Shown: one piece after another, positions 22,002 to 33,393 of the stretch
Position numbering within the stretch: the stretch's first letter is position 1
Layout of the letters: the number at the start of each line of letters is the position of its first letter
DNA from: Globomyces pollinis-pini
Taxonomy: Eukaryota; Chytridiomycota; Chytridiomycetes; Rhizophydiales; Globomycetaceae
DNA: 51,592 bases
Assembly: GCA_025399215.1 (NCBI GenBank)
Contig: MU621207.1
Coordinates: forward strand, 504 to 52,095
Direction: 5' to 3'
The notes under the pieces: generated by a model
What the model was told of the DNA's origin: nothing
Databases searched by the model: none
Seen by the model: the letters and a program-made list of their open reading frames with translations, nothing else
Position numbers and translations under genes: made by a program

Positions 22002-25000
22002 TTAAACTAATAGCTGTTCCAATTTCCTATCAATCTCAAGAATTAATGGATCCTTTTGATGATACATTCCAGTCTCCAACAACAAATCCCGTTCTTTAGT
22101 CAAACGATCGATTGTAATTTGATTTCCCACCGGTGGTTGAGCATTAGACTTGACATGAACTTGTTTTTGATGTGGTTCAAACAAATCCACCTTTAAATTC
22201 TTCAATTCTGTTCCTATCCTACTAATTTCACTCTGTTCTGTTGTCAGTTGTTTCATTTCAGTTTGATGTTGATATTTAGTTTCTAGATCTTGTATTTGTT
22301 TGTCTTGGACTGACTTTTGTTGTTCATTCAATGCTTCATACCGATCTTTCAACTGTGTGTACAAATGAAACAATGTCTTGTACTTTTTCTTCATATCATG
22401 TCTTGATTCAGTCAATCGTTGATTTTGTTTTAATAATTTTTGATTCTCTTTAACAATATCCATCTGATTTTCTTTTTCATTAAATTTGTTTTGATGTAAA
22501 TTAATCTCTAAATTTTTTAATTGTTGACGATAATCATCTCTTTCATTGGAAACGAGTAATAATTGCTTTTCAGATTCTTCATATCGTTGTTGAAAAAGTT
22601 TGTTGGAATGATGTAATGATTCATATAATCGTTTCGATGCATCACGTTGAGCTTGTAATTCACGTTTTAAATCAATTTCAATCTCACTTGATTTTTTATA
22701 TAAATCACTTTCAGCTTTTTCAATCACTTCTTCTCGTTGACGTAACTTTAATGTTAATTCTTGTGTTTCATTGATCAAAGTTTGATATTCTTGAAACTTT
22801 TGTTGAAGTTGATTTTCTCGTTCAGTTTCTCGTTTGGTAAATTCATTTGCATAATGATTTTCTAAATCTAATTCTTTTTCTGCAAATTTCTTTAAAAATT
22901 CTTCTTGTTGATTTTGTTTCCAAATTTCCATTTCTAAAGCTACTTCATATTCAGGATTATCATGTATTGGGGTTTCATATTTGGTTGGTGTTTCCAATTC
23001 TGTAGCATTTTCTTGTGATATGGATTTTTGTAAAAGTTCATTTGATACTTTACCAAAATCTTCCAATGAACATAAAACTCTTAAATCCCCAATTTCGACA
23101 TATTTTTCTGATGCTGGTCCCAAAGCTAATAAACCGCTATAGACATCCAAAGTTTGTATTGTAGTATTACTATGACTATTGGACTTCAATCTTCTCGCCT
23201 GTAATATTTCCGACAAATCAATACTACAATTCCCTAAAATTTGATTCTTTTTGTTTGTATCTTTATGCCAAATTTCTACTACTAGAGGAACAGAATCCAA
23301 AATACTTTCCAGTTTACTTGTTTCCATCATGAATTCAAAGGCACAGAATGAATGAGGTAATAAAAAGTCAGACTCATTTTGAACTATCTGAACGATTGGA
23401 TGAGTGATTATAGGACTGGAGGTTCCAAATGCTGGATAGACATATTTGAAAAATATTTGTGCAGATTTAATACGAAAATTTCGTACTGATCGTAACTCAA
23501 TCGAAAATCTGTATTGATTCCAATATGATTCTGAAATATGTGAGAGATCTCTATCTCTGGTAGGAACATCTTCTACTGTCTCATCCCAAGATTTTGTGAC
23601 CTTGTTTGGCTTTATATTTGATTGAAGCTGTGTCTTGGGGGCTTGTATTGGCATTTCATTGACGTTTTTGTTAGAGTCCATTAGAATCGAAGCAGATGGG
23701 GCTGACGAAGATACTGGTTTGGTTTGATCAGAAGTTTCTATCTCTTGAATGATATTCTTTAAATTTTGGCTTGGTACTGTCTGATTCGTTCCAATTGCAC
23801 CAAATGGAGGTGGTGTCATAAGATTCCTATCAACTTGTACTTCAGCTGCCCTTTCAGAAGAATTTGACTTCAACGTACTATTTGGAAAGTTTTCTTTGTT
23901 AACATCAACTCGTTCGTTGTCCTTTACAACGGCACTTCTATTGAACCCAGAAGTGATTTGAGGGTCAGAATTGTTAAATCCTAAAGATAGTGCCATAGAA
24001 ACCCCTATTGCTGGAACATGTGCATCATGATCCAATTTTAATTCTAAATGTGTACTATATAGTGGATATACATTTTCTTCAATCAACATATCATTTGATT
24101 TCACTTTCAAAGATAATGTCGTTAATGATATATCACTGAAACCCAAAACTGTTTCTTCATTACAGAGATAAACAACCAATTTGGACAAGTTATTGAGTAA
24201 TTCAATTAAATCTTTTGGCCAAGCTTGGAATTTGATGGATACTCTTTCAGCAGGGAAATTTGGTGATTTTAAATTAAAAAATTGTTTGGTCATTATATCA
24301 TTACCCAAAAAAGTGTAGTAGAAATAGTATGGAGTTGTAATGGATGTATCTTTTACAAGCAAGTCAAGATGTTCTGCAAAAGAAATGGTAATCCATAATG
24401 TAAATTGAGGTTGCTGATTTTCAAACGTTCCAATTTGATAGTAACCTTCTGGAGTCAACACAACTGGTAATTGTTGTTTAGAAATATGATCTGGAGATTT
24501 AATTGATTCCACTGTATTTGATAAAGGTTTCGGGACGGATTTAGGGGAACTAAATATAAGAAATCATTATAAAGAACCTCGTATTGACATAATTGGTTTT
24601 CGGACTAGATACAATAAATGTTAATTTAATCTCAGGTCGAAAAGGACTTGAATTACGAGAGTTTATGAGCGGATACCATTTATCAGGATGTGGTGGAGAA
24701 CCAGCAGTAGCTGCACGTAAATCCAAGATAACATAACCCAATGGCTCTCGTTGACTGGTACCATTGATCGAATAAACAACGAGTTTCAAAGTTGCTCGTT
24801 GTGATCGAAGATATGAGAGTAATTTATGGTCGATATCCCAAGCTAATTCAGTGTCCCAGATGGGGGAAGAAGATTGAAGAACGGGATCAGTTGTTAAGAT
24901 CTCATTGTTGAAGCGACATTGGATATATACTTGGTCTGGTTTCTTTACAAAGTTTCTTCCTTCAAGATTAACTTTTTTCCTTACCTTCAAATACTGTCAC

Positions 25001-25027
25001 TAGGATTGTGTGTGTTGTGTTTGCCAT
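22002..25027 (-). CDS. CEP120: CEP120-like centriole protein (C2 domains plus coiled coil)
   Basis: Three exons are inferred: ATG at 25027 (MANTTHTILVTVFE), a 25-nt intron, the exon to about 24575, a 28-nt intron, then one long exon to 22002. The N-terminus is a C2 domain very like CEP120: VFEGRNFVKKPDQVYIQCRF, TDPVLQSSSPIWDTELAWDI, LGYVILDLRAA, KWYPLINS. A second C2-like region (about 24480-24080) and a third (about 23530-23070, including FKYVYPAFG and VVEIWHKD) follow. The rest (about 22960-22040) is a continuous coiled coil rich in Gln/Glu/Lys. CEP120 is needed for centriole elongation and is restricted to lineages with centrioles, so its presence implies a flagellated stage. The gene lies 163 bp downstream of LSG1 on the same strand. 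Confidence 0.88.
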
Positions 25028-25190
25028 GAAAACAAAAACAACGTGGAAGCGTGAAAAACATGAATTCCAAAGTAAATGGAAAGCAATTGAAAGAAAGCTT
25101 TGGTTTTCTGAGTATATTTTCGAGTATTCTTTAACAATATAGAATTTATTAAAACAATTACTTTTCAAGATCTGTGAATTACAAACTCAA

Positions 25191-27363
25191 TTATTCAGGT
25201 GCAGTCCAATGTGCGTGAACTTTCTTTCTTCTTTCTTTCTTGTGGGATTTCTTGTTAGGTCGTTCTTGAACATTGCTGCCTTCTTGAAATGGAAAGAAAT
25301 TCACTCTTGTGAAGTCACTGGTACCAGTTCTAGCATTTCCATTTGTCCGAGCTTTCACAGTCTTAGCTTGGAAAAAGTCTTTATCTAATGGAGTCACATC
25401 ATTAACTGGCTCATTCTAAAAGATGTGAGTACAAAATATCTCACTTTTGCTGTTGCGGCAATCTTATCTTGAATAGCTTGAATATCCAATTTCTTGATTT
25501 GCTTCATTAATAAATGTTCATCTTCATAAATTTGCTTATTGAAATCTGTTCGATCATAACCAGGAGGAGGATGGATGTATAGCAATTTTCCATTAACATA
25601 GTCTTTCAAAATGTAACGTGCTGCACGTGCTTCATCAGGATTACCTTGACTACTCTTTGTGTACCCTCTTGCAACTACATATTAAACAAAAATTGTGATG
25701 AATACTGGCGTAGGCGCTCAAGAATTCTTCTGCGGTGGGTGCTCGGTAAATTATTTGGCCTTCAGAATTTCTAGTCTTGATATTTATTCCATAAATTGCC
25801 TCAAGATAATACTTTGGAATACGTTGGCAAAGTAACCCAATGGGTCCGATATGTTCACGAAGTTGATCGATAGGTAATACACCATTAACAACCATATCTG
25901 CTTTTGTTGTAGCAAAAGAAGGGAAAACCAAACCAGGGCAATCACAAAGAACAATAGAGTCCGATAAGTGAATAGTTTGGAAATGCTTTGTTTTTCCTAT
26001 CTATAAGATCTTAAAGATTTCTTACCAGGGGTAGAACTAACAGTAACTTTTGTTGCTCCCACCAAAGCATTTAAAGTTGAAGATTTACCGACCTAAAATA
26101 AGATTGATAATAGTTACATTTGGATATCCGACAAATCCAATTGTCCTCTTTCCGGTTTTCAAAGAATGATCAGATTCGGGGCAAAGTTTTGACAACAACT
26201 CAATTAACTCTGAAGCATTAATGATTCGAGCGGATTCGGGCACTTCCAAGAGCTCTTCCTAACTATAAGAAAATAAGAAAATACCTCAGTCTCTTCATTT
26301 TTGGTATCTGCACCACTTTCAACGTCAACGTTATCAGATTTTTCTTCTGATGATTTTGGAACTTCATCATCTTGTATTTCTTCTTCTGCGGCATCATCTT
26401 GTGCTTCTGTAGAATCCTCATTTTCACCATTCTGTTCTTGCTCTTCTTGTAACTTTTCTTGATCAATGACTTCTTTAGCCAAGTAAGCCGAGAAGAAAGA
26501 ATATTGGATATTATTTTCTTCAAAGTATTTTCCCCAAGCAATTCTAGAAAATTAATGATATTTACAAATTACCTTTGAGCGACAGTCATCATATCAGCTT
26601 TGTTGATCAATAATAAATTAACCTAACATAAGTCGAGTCAAACTATACTTTGTTCTTATTCACTTCCTTGACATATTTTTGTAAATCTTCTGACACAAAG
26701 AAGAGACAATGTCTTCCATCTACAATTTGAACCACTAATTCGGATCGCTCAATAACTCTCCAAAGCTGTCTCCAAACCTATTTTATATCAGAGAGTCATT
26801 CCATACTTCAATATTTCTTTCATAAGGAGTTAAAATCAATCCTTTCTCTTCTTCTAAAAACACTAAACTTCTTCTCCATTCTACAAACGAATCTTTTTCT
26901 CTTTTTTGCAATTCCTTTGCAGTAGTGGTTGAATCCCACTGAGGACGTCTAGGAATTGTCAAATCCTCCGTATGAAGCGCCTGTAACTTCAATGCAGCTT
27001 GTTCTTGTTTATTTGTCAATAAGAAAGGATTAATGGTATTTCCAATTGCTCCTGACTTGACCACAGTAATATTTAATTTTTCTAATGTTAACCAGATAAT
27101 TATCCAAACCAGCAGTAAAGTCAGTTCCAGCCAATTCGGCGGAAGACAAGAAAGCTGACAAGTCATTTTCTTCTGTAACTGACTGCATATTAACATGGCT
27201 TTCAAGAGCACTATCAGTTTGGTGTGAATTCTAGACATTGGTATACTATACAATGAATTACCTTTACAAGTCCATCATCATTGATAAAAGAGTTTGGATT
27301 TGTTTTAAATCGTTGTTTAATGAGACTTCTCCCCAATCCGGTTTTTTTATTTGGTCCTGGCAT
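25191..27363 (-). CDS. LSG1: LSG1-like circularly permuted GTPase, 60S subunit export/maturation
   Basis: The start is the ATG at 27363 (MPGPNKKTGLGRSLIKRF). About nine introns of 25-31 nt must be removed. The spliced protein shows LSG1 features in order: LKLQALHTEDLTIPRRPQWD, FVEWRRSLVFLEEE, LTPYERNIEVWRQLWRVIER, VQIVDGRHCLFF, G4 LLINKADMM, an acidic insert rich in Glu/Asp (about 26280-26440), G1 GYPNVGKSSTLNALVG, G2/G3 STPGKTKHFQT and LCDCPGLVFPSF, and a C-terminal basic tail (HKKERRKKVHAHW). The G4-before-G1 order is the circular permutation of this family. LSG1 releases the export adaptor Nmd3 from cytoplasmic 60S subunits. The acidic insert between G4 and G1 is as in other eukaryotes. 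Confidence 0.93.
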
Positions 27364-27858
27364 TTGATTTCTACAGAAGAGTTTAAACTAAAAAAAAAAA
27401 AAAATATGAAAGACTATCTAAAACCTCAATACAGTTCTTTCTATGAACAATTAGGGATTTGAAATGATGATAGATGGCTTCAGGTCCTTGTCCTTTTCAT
27501 GAACATTTGATAACTTTCGGTTTGTTTATGGTCCATGATGGCTGTTCGGGTCCTCGCCCAAGAAGAATTCCAATCTGATTTTATTTTTAAATATAAACGT
27601 CAATGGTGCTATTGAAGTATTCACTGCATTCTTAAGTTTATTCTATTTCAAATGATGGATACAACAGATAGGATGAAATTAAAACTGCCAGCCCGTTGCC
27701 AACCAGCCAAAATAAAGACCCTTATCTAGATGAAGAGATTGGACAAAATGTACGAATCCAAGAGTGTTGTATTCACATCAGTTTCATACACTCTTTTTGG
27801 GGTATATCGACCGCACTGACAAAGTATTTTAAGAGTGTAAATCTTGGACTTTTCAACC
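27364..27858. other. Divergent promoter region LSG1 / symporter
   Basis: This intergenic stretch has a 15-nt A run at 27390-27404, the kind of poly(dA:dT) tract that excludes nucleosomes in fungal promoters. Otherwise no gene was recognised. Confidence 0.55.
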
Positions 27859-29673
27859 ATGATTCAATTACAGGCAGTAGATATTGCTATTATTCTTGGA
27901 GCACTGTTGTTGGTCGCTGGAGTTGCTGCATACAACACATATCTGGCCAATTCCCATTCAAATGAAGAAACAACGGTCTCTGAATACTTTCTGGCGCATA
28001 GAAATGTTCCTTGGTAACTATATAGTTTTAACGATAGGTGGGCAGTTGCTGGGTCTTTATTTGCTTCTAATATTGGAAATGAGCATTTTGTTGGACAGGC
28101 TGGTACTGCTGCTCATTCAGGATTAGCTGTCGCCTTATACGAATGGTTAGCTTCATACTTATTATTTTTGCTGGGTTATGTGTTTGCTCCTGTGTACATG
28201 AAAAACAAAGTCACAACCATTCCAGAGTGGTTTGAAGTTCGGTTTTCAAAGGAAGCTAGAGGTGTATTAGCTGTTATGTGTCTTTTTGGTGCTGTTGTCA
28301 CCAAGATATCTGCATCTTTATTCAGTGGTGCACTACTGTGTGAAGTAGTGCTTGGGATTGATTTTTGGACTTCCATTCCCTTCATCTTGGTGTTTTGCGG
28401 GGGCTATACTATGATTGGTGGACTTACAACCGTGGTCTATACTGATGTTGTTCAAGCATTGATCTTCACCACTGGTGGGATTGTTGGAGCAATCGTATCT
28501 TTGAATGCGGTGGGTGGTTGGTCCAGTATGAAGGAAACTTTTGCATTGAAAGAGTATACGAGCGATTTTCCACATGTTATCAGAGGAACCTCTTCTGAAT
28601 TTGCTTGGACGGGAATGTTTTTTGGACAAATGTTGGGTTCTATTTGGTACTGGTGTATTGATCAAGAAATGGCACAACGTGTCATTGCAGCACGTACAGT
28701 AAGACATGCTAAAGGCGGAACTACATTTGCTGGATTCCTGAAAATTCTACCCCCATTTATTATTGCATTTCCAGGGATGGCGGCCAGAGTCATGTATGAG
28801 CGATGTTCAAACTCCAATGGTGCAGAATTTTCTAGCTGGTGTAGCTCAACCAATCCAGAGATTAATCTAGACGGCCCTGCTGCTGATAAAGCTTATCTAT
28901 TCCTCATTACTAGGTTATTTCCTACTGGAGTTGTCGGTTTGATTCTCGTATCAATGATAGTTTCAATGATGAGTGCCTTGGCCAGTGTTTTCAACTCTGC
29001 TTCTACTGTCTTCACTGTTGACATCTACCAACGATTTTACAAACCTAAAGCATCCAACAAAGAATTACTTTTTGTTGGTCGATCTTTTACGTTAGTTATG
29101 GTAGGGTTCTCATTTTTATGGTTATTAGCCATAAAGTCGCAAACCAATGGGATCTATCTGATAACTCAAAATATTCAAACTCATATAGCCCCTCCGTTAG
29201 CAGTTGTAGCCATCATGGGAATCTTTTGGCCAAGAATTAATTCACAAGGAGCCATATGGGGAATTGTATCTGGTGTAGTAGTGGGATTAGGACAGTATAT
29301 TCCAAGTTTAATTTACGAAGATCAATGTAAAAACCAGAATAACTTTGGATTAGTTTTTGCATGTATGCATTTCAATCATTATGCATCCCTAGTTGGAATC
29401 TTTGTATTTATTGTAACTGCTGGAGTATCATATGCTTATCCAGAACCGGAGAATTGGAAACTGACGGGAATCGTTCAAGACGATATGAATACATGTGAAA
29501 TGGATGCATTAAATGACTCTCAAAACGATGTGAAAGCTCATGAAGAACCAAAGACAGAAATGGATATGGTGGTAGGGGATCAAAAGTCTAGCAATACAAA
29601 AGATTTATTGTTGAATCTCACAACGGCTGTCATGTTGCTATCAGTCACAGTTGTTATTGTTTTATTCCGATAA
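27859..29673 (+). CDS. SLC5/SGLT-type sodium:solute symporter
   Basis: Two exons, 27859-28013 and 28038-29673, are joined over a 24-nt intron and give 596 aa. The protein is a sodium:solute symporter with about 13-14 membrane segments. Conserved parts are WWAVAGSLFASNIGNEHFVG (helix with the sodium site region), YEWLASYLLFLLGYVFAPVY, IPEWFEVRFS, GGLTTVVYTDVVQALI and SIWYWCIDQEMAQRVIAART. These are closer to animal/bacterial SGLT-like sugar or inositol transporters than to fungal DUR3 urea transporters. Substrate is not decidable by eye; a sugar, polyol or similar solute with Na+ is the family expectation. A hydrophilic loop (about 29460-29590) precedes the last helix. Plasma-membrane location is inferred. 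Fungal sugar uptake is mainly by MFS carriers, so this is a less usual gene for a fungus. Confidence 0.88.
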
Positions 29674-29808
29674 TAAAAAATAGAATAAACACATTCTTTT
29701 TTATTTGTATTAATTGTTGCAATTGTATTGGAAATTCTGGTACAAATCAACGGACTCTTAACAGACAAACGCGAAAATTGTTTTCTTGTTTATACAGGGG
29801 TTCATCCA

Positions 29809-30393
29809 ATGTTCAATAAACTTGCAAAAGATATAACTGGCTCGGCAGATGTATGTAAATGTATCGAACCACAACAATTCGGTTCCGAACCAGTGTTATC
29901 ATACCTAATTCCTGGAGAAATACCTTACATTCTCTTGAAATCTGGCAAAGAAGAACATATCTTTACTGACCAAGCTTACATCCTCTCCCAAGGAGAATCA
30001 TCCGTTTCAGCACGTCGGTTAGTTCAACGATTCCACTATTCAAGTAATCTAATCACCAACGTTCGATTTGAAACCGCTGGAATGTCCATGTCGGATCGTG
30101 ACGTTGAACTTAAATTTGAAATCAATGGTAATGGAACCTCAATTGATATATGGAAAAATGAAATTGAAAAAGCAAAGTTTTATTATAAAGCCATTGTTGG
30201 TTTATCAAAAGCTCAAGCTCAAAATTCTAGAATTATGGAATTGGCTCGGTATACGGTTGGTGCTTACAGAGTTCCACAAGAAAATCAAAATCCATTGGTT
30301 GCTATTGAATTTGCTGAAGCATTATATTCACGTTATAATCCTTCATCTTATCAATCAGTATTTGAAAAGTACTTATTAAACAATCCAAAATAG
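29809..30393 (+). CDS. Bacterial-type PH domain protein (bPH_1/YvbH-like), paralogue 2 of 4
   Basis: This intronless 194-aa protein starts at MFNKLAKDITGSADV. It has the same architecture as the copy at 19398-19982, with ILLKSGKEEHIFTDQAYI, RRLVQRFHYSS, NVRFETAGMSMSDRDVELKF, and the C-terminal RYNPSSYQSVFEKYL hairpin. It is followed 109 bp later on the same strand by a more diverged copy, forming a tandem pair. The frame is open upstream to 29728 without support from paralogues. Confidence 0.8.
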   Translation: MFNKLAKDITGSADVCKCIEPQQFGSEPVLSYLIPGEIPYILLKSGKEEHIFTDQAYILSQGESSVSARRLVQRFHYSSNLITNVRFETAGMSMSDRDVELKFEINGNGTSIDIWKNEIEKAKFYYKAIVGLSKAQAQNSRIMELARYTVGAYRVPQENQNPLVAIEFAEALYSRYNPSSYQSVFEKYLLNNPK

Positions 30394-30502
30394 TAATAAA
30401 AGATTCGATGTTTGATTTATTTTTATGTTAAATTCGAATCTGAGGAAATCAATCAATTAGTATTGTAAACAAATGGTTTGAACGCGCTTTCTTCATTATT
30501 TC

Positions 30503-31114
30503 ATGTTTAGTAAAATCACTGCTGAAGTAACTGGATCAGCAGATGTATGTAAATGCATAAGCCCCCAACAATTCAGTAACGAACCTTCATTATCATACCT
30601 ACTTCCAGATGAAATCGCGTATATTTTTTTGAAATCCAGTAAAGAAGAACATATCTTTACAAACCAAGCATACATTACTTGTAAAGGATCTTCTGCAACA
30701 ACAACTCGACGATTGATTGAACGATATGAATATTCAACCACTCAAATCATCAATGTTAATTTTGAAACTGCGGGAATGTCTATGAGTGATCGTGATGTCG
30801 AATTGAAATTCACTCTTTTAGAACCTAACCCATCCAAATTCAAATTCAATAGTGGATCTCATAATATTTCCATTGATATTTGGAAAAATGAAATTGAAAT
30901 TGCAAAGACGTTTTACAAAACCATCGTTGAATTATCCAAAGTTCAAAAAAAGAATATTGATTTATTGGCATTATCTAAATATGCTGTTGGATCCTTTAAG
31001 GTCCCACAAAGTTCTAAATGCATTTATCCTGCGTTAGAGTTTGCTGAAGCTTGTGTACAACGATATTGTCCACATTCATATCAACAAGTATTCGAACAGT
31101 GTTTATCCGTTTAG
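30503..31114 (+). CDS. Bacterial-type PH domain protein (bPH_1/YvbH-like), diverged paralogue 3 of 4
   Basis: This is an intronless 203-aa protein starting MFSKITAEVTGSADVCKCIS. It keeps the core (FLKSSKEEHIFTNQAYI, RRLIERYEYSTTQI, FETAGMSMSDRDVELKF, SIDIWKNEIEIAKTFY). It is the most diverged of the four and carries an insertion of about 11 residues (LEPNPSKFKFNSGS) in the loop before the SIDIW strand. The C-terminal hairpin is altered (RYCPHSYQQVFEQCL). It lies in tandem with the copy at 29809-30393. Function is unknown. Confidence 0.78.
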   Translation: MFSKITAEVTGSADVCKCISPQQFSNEPSLSYLLPDEIAYIFLKSSKEEHIFTNQAYITCKGSSATTTRRLIERYEYSTTQIINVNFETAGMSMSDRDVELKFTLLEPNPSKFKFNSGSHNISIDIWKNEIEIAKTFYKTIVELSKVQKKNIDLLALSKYAVGSFKVPQSSKCIYPALEFAEACVQRYCPHSYQQVFEQCLSV

Positions 31115-31183
31115 TTTCAAACCTAATACAAAGAGATAAAATGGAGATTTTGTTATGATTGAACGTATTTTTATTTAACGTTA

Positions 31184-31669
31184 TTAAATGATTGGTCTGG
31201 ATAAATCTTCACCGTCTAATCGACAGATAATCCAATCTGATTGTTCTTTAGCATAGATATTCTTGTAAAACTTTCTAGCCTTTTCATTCCAATCCAACAC
31301 TACCCATTCCATTCGTTTACATTCTTTAGCCAAAGCGATTTTCTTCAATTCCGTAAAGAATTGTTTTCCAGCTCCATGACCTCTGTATTGTTCTCTTATA
31401 TAGAGATCTTCAAGATACAAACCTGGTGCACCAGTAAAGGTACTGAAGTTGAAGAAATAGAGTGCCATACCAATTGGGATATCATCAATCATTCCAATTA
31501 TAACATTTGCATATGGATTTCCATTCTTTGGGAATAGATTTTTGGATAATCCTTCAATGTTTGCTGTACAAGCGTCTGATAATTTCTCAAATTCGGCTAG
31601 TTCTTGGATAAAAGTTAAGATCAATGGTAGATCTTCAATGGTTGCTTCTCGGACTTTCATTGCTGTCAT
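31184..31669 (-). CDS. GNAT acetyltransferase, spermidine/diamine N-acetyltransferase (SSAT)-like
   Basis: This intronless 161-aa protein has two candidate starts, MTAMKVREA or the second Met. GNAT features are clear: an N-terminal ATIEDLPLILTFIQELAEFE strand-helix, the SSAT hallmark MALYFFNFSTFTGAPGLYLE, LEDLYIREQYRGHGAGKQFF containing the acetyl-CoA-binding R/Q-x-x-G-x-G/A loop, and WVVLDWNEKARKFYKNIYA. SSAT-like enzymes acetylate spermidine, spermine, thialysine or related amines with acetyl-CoA in the cytosol. Which amine is used cannot be told from sequence. Length matches the family (~160-170 aa). Its stop is about 70 bp from the stop of the convergent PH gene 3. Confidence 0.92.
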   Translation of the reverse strand: MTAMKVREATIEDLPLILTFIQELAEFEKLSDACTANIEGLSKNLFPKNGNPYANVIIGMIDDIPIGMALYFFNFSTFTGAPGLYLEDLYIREQYRGHGAGKQFFTELKKIALAKECKRMEWVVLDWNEKARKFYKNIYAKEQSDWIICRLDGEDLSRPII

Positions 31670-31832
31670 TGGATCAAAATATTAAAGGTAAAAAAGAGAT
31701 GTCCATCAAATTAGGTAATTTAAAATTGGGCTTAAACCCATTTTCTTAATAGGGCTTGTGAGTCATATCAGGAGTACCTTGAAAGGCATGTGGAAGCGTG
31801 TCAAATCGATTATGATATTTTATTAAGGTTCG

Positions 31833-33037
31833 TTAATTATCTTCCAACAACCGACGAAGTTTCTCAGAAACATCATCAATTTCATTGAATACAAATGAGT
31901 CAGTGACAGATTCAGTACGGATCGTTTCTTTGGGAATTACTGGTGCAGAGTTGGTTACGCGACTAGAATAGTCGTTAGCAGTACGTTCACTCCTAAAATT
32001 TTGTGAATAGTTATCAACAACTTCAGGGGTACGTTCTCGTCTTTGATTAGGATTAAATTCCTCCACAACTTCAGGAGTACGTTCACGTCTTGAAGAACGT
32101 TCAGAACGAATTGGCGTTACGCTTTCTGATTGTTGATAATCTTGATTCACCGGCTCAGGTTTACGTTGTATATTCTGTGGTGATTCTGGTTCTTTGGCAA
32201 TTGGCTGTTTTGGCAGTGGTTGATTAGGGACTGGTTGATTAATAGATTGTGGTTCAGCAGCAATAGCATTTCCATCTGCTGGCATATCCGGATAGATTCC
32301 ACCAATTTCTCTAGTTCCACCAAACCGCATTCCTTTTTGTGATGCCCCTAGAAATATAAATTTCGATATTTATAGATACCTGAATAGTTAAATTATGATA
32401 GCGAAATACCTTGAGTGTATCCTTGCAACAAAGGAACCGCAAATTTAGCTTGTGCAATCTGCTCTTCAGTAAATGTACGAACATTCTTTTCAGCCAACTT
32501 TGGACCTAAAATTGGACCGTTATATCCTTTTTTGTTTGCCATTCTTGATACTGCAAAAATACAATCAATCACCTGAATATAAATAGAAAGTAACCATTAC
32601 CTGATTCATATTTTTTTCCTCATACAAATCGATAGTTTGGAAAGACTCGAATGAAGGAACACCTAATTCTTCGATAGCAGCTAAAAAACTGGCAATATTT
32701 TCCTAAACAATTGATTAGAAGAGAAAGCATACCATTTGCCTAAAAGCTAACCTGGAAGTAGTTGGTTTGATTGGGTTTCTGTTTGGCATTAAGATGTTTA
32801 TGGCAGTGCAGAGAACGATACCATCATGGAGGGCTAAAAGGGTCAAAGCAAGTAGAAATGAATACCTTTATGATTAATACTTTTATTATATTTACCTTCA
32901 GCAAAAGTACCCATGAGTTGAATACCAGTGATTGATTGCAACCAATCTCTCGCTTCCGCTTCTCTTTCAGGAGAGTATTTTGCTTTTGCTTTTAGTTTTA
33001 AATCCTCATCGAGAGTAGTGTGAGTTTTTAGTTGCAT
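31833..33037 (-). CDS. Calponin-homology/transgelin-like actin-binding protein
   Basis: Starting at the ATG at 33037, exons spliced over five or so introns give a single type-3 calponin homology domain: AEARDWLQSITGIQL, ALHDGIVLCTAINIL, SRLAFRQMENIASFLAA, LGVPSFESFQTIDLYE, and a final VIDCIFAVSRMANKKG. A calponin-like repeat follows (LLQGYTQGASQKGMRFGGTR), then a disordered Pro/Gln/Arg-rich tail with repeated RRERTPEVV elements, ending RRLLEDN. The layout is that of yeast Scp1/Stg1 and transgelin, which bundle F-actin in cortical patches. The tail (~150 residues) is longer than in yeast Scp1. Two of the introns (32834-32895 and 32348-32409) are each made of two consecutive intron units. Confidence 0.88.
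32348..32409 (-). other. Tandem two-unit intron (30 + 32 nt) in the calponin-like gene
   Basis: On the minus strand the units are 32409-32380 and 32379-32348, meeting at AG|GT with no exon base between. Removing both restores QGYTQGASQKGMRFGG, the calponin-like repeat. Confidence 0.72.
32834..32895 (-). other. Tandem two-unit intron (30 + 32 nt) in the calponin-like gene
   Basis: On the minus strand the units are 32895-32866 and 32865-32834, meeting at AG|GT. Removing both restores FAEALHDGIVLC of the calponin homology domain. The unit lengths (30 + 32) are identical to the second tandem intron of this gene. Confidence 0.72.
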
Positions 33038-33393
33038 TTGAATTTGTGAACTTGAAAGCGCGCCTTAAAGAAGCCAAAGGTAACATCACACAAACACCAT
33101 ACAAAAAGCCTTAACTTAGGTTAGTATGATAGTACTAATAACTATATGAATAACTAGTGATAACTAGTAGTAATAAACTAAATGTGATGAGTGATAATAT
33201 ACTTATTGCTTTTATTGTCAAATAAAAAGACTCTTTACTTTTGGATTCCTTCAAATCATTTCTTATACGTACAATAATTCCTATTGTTTCTCTATTGAGT
33301 TTGTTTTTCGGTGACTCAAATGACTGTTTTAACGAGTTAAAACGCCATAACAAGATCCGTTTTTCCCATTTTAACAATCAAGTTAATAAAAGA
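33038..33393. other. Divergent promoter region calponin-like / R3H gene
   Basis: No gene was recognised. The stretch contains an AT-rich run with repeated TAACTA-like words at about 33130-33180. Confidence 0.5.

Noticed and set aside
27390..27404. Poly-A run as a possible retroposon tail
   Set aside because: There is no adjacent processed gene or target-site duplication; a promoter poly(dA:dT) tract is simpler.
28333..28707. Minus-strand frame inside the symporter gene
   Set aside because: It is antisense to conserved transmembrane segments of the SLC5 protein.
32740..32770. Apparent 12-nt GT...AG intron in the calponin-like gene before RQMENIASF
   Set aside because: Reading straight through gives SRLAFRQMENI, the expected calponin-homology sequence, so these bases are coding.
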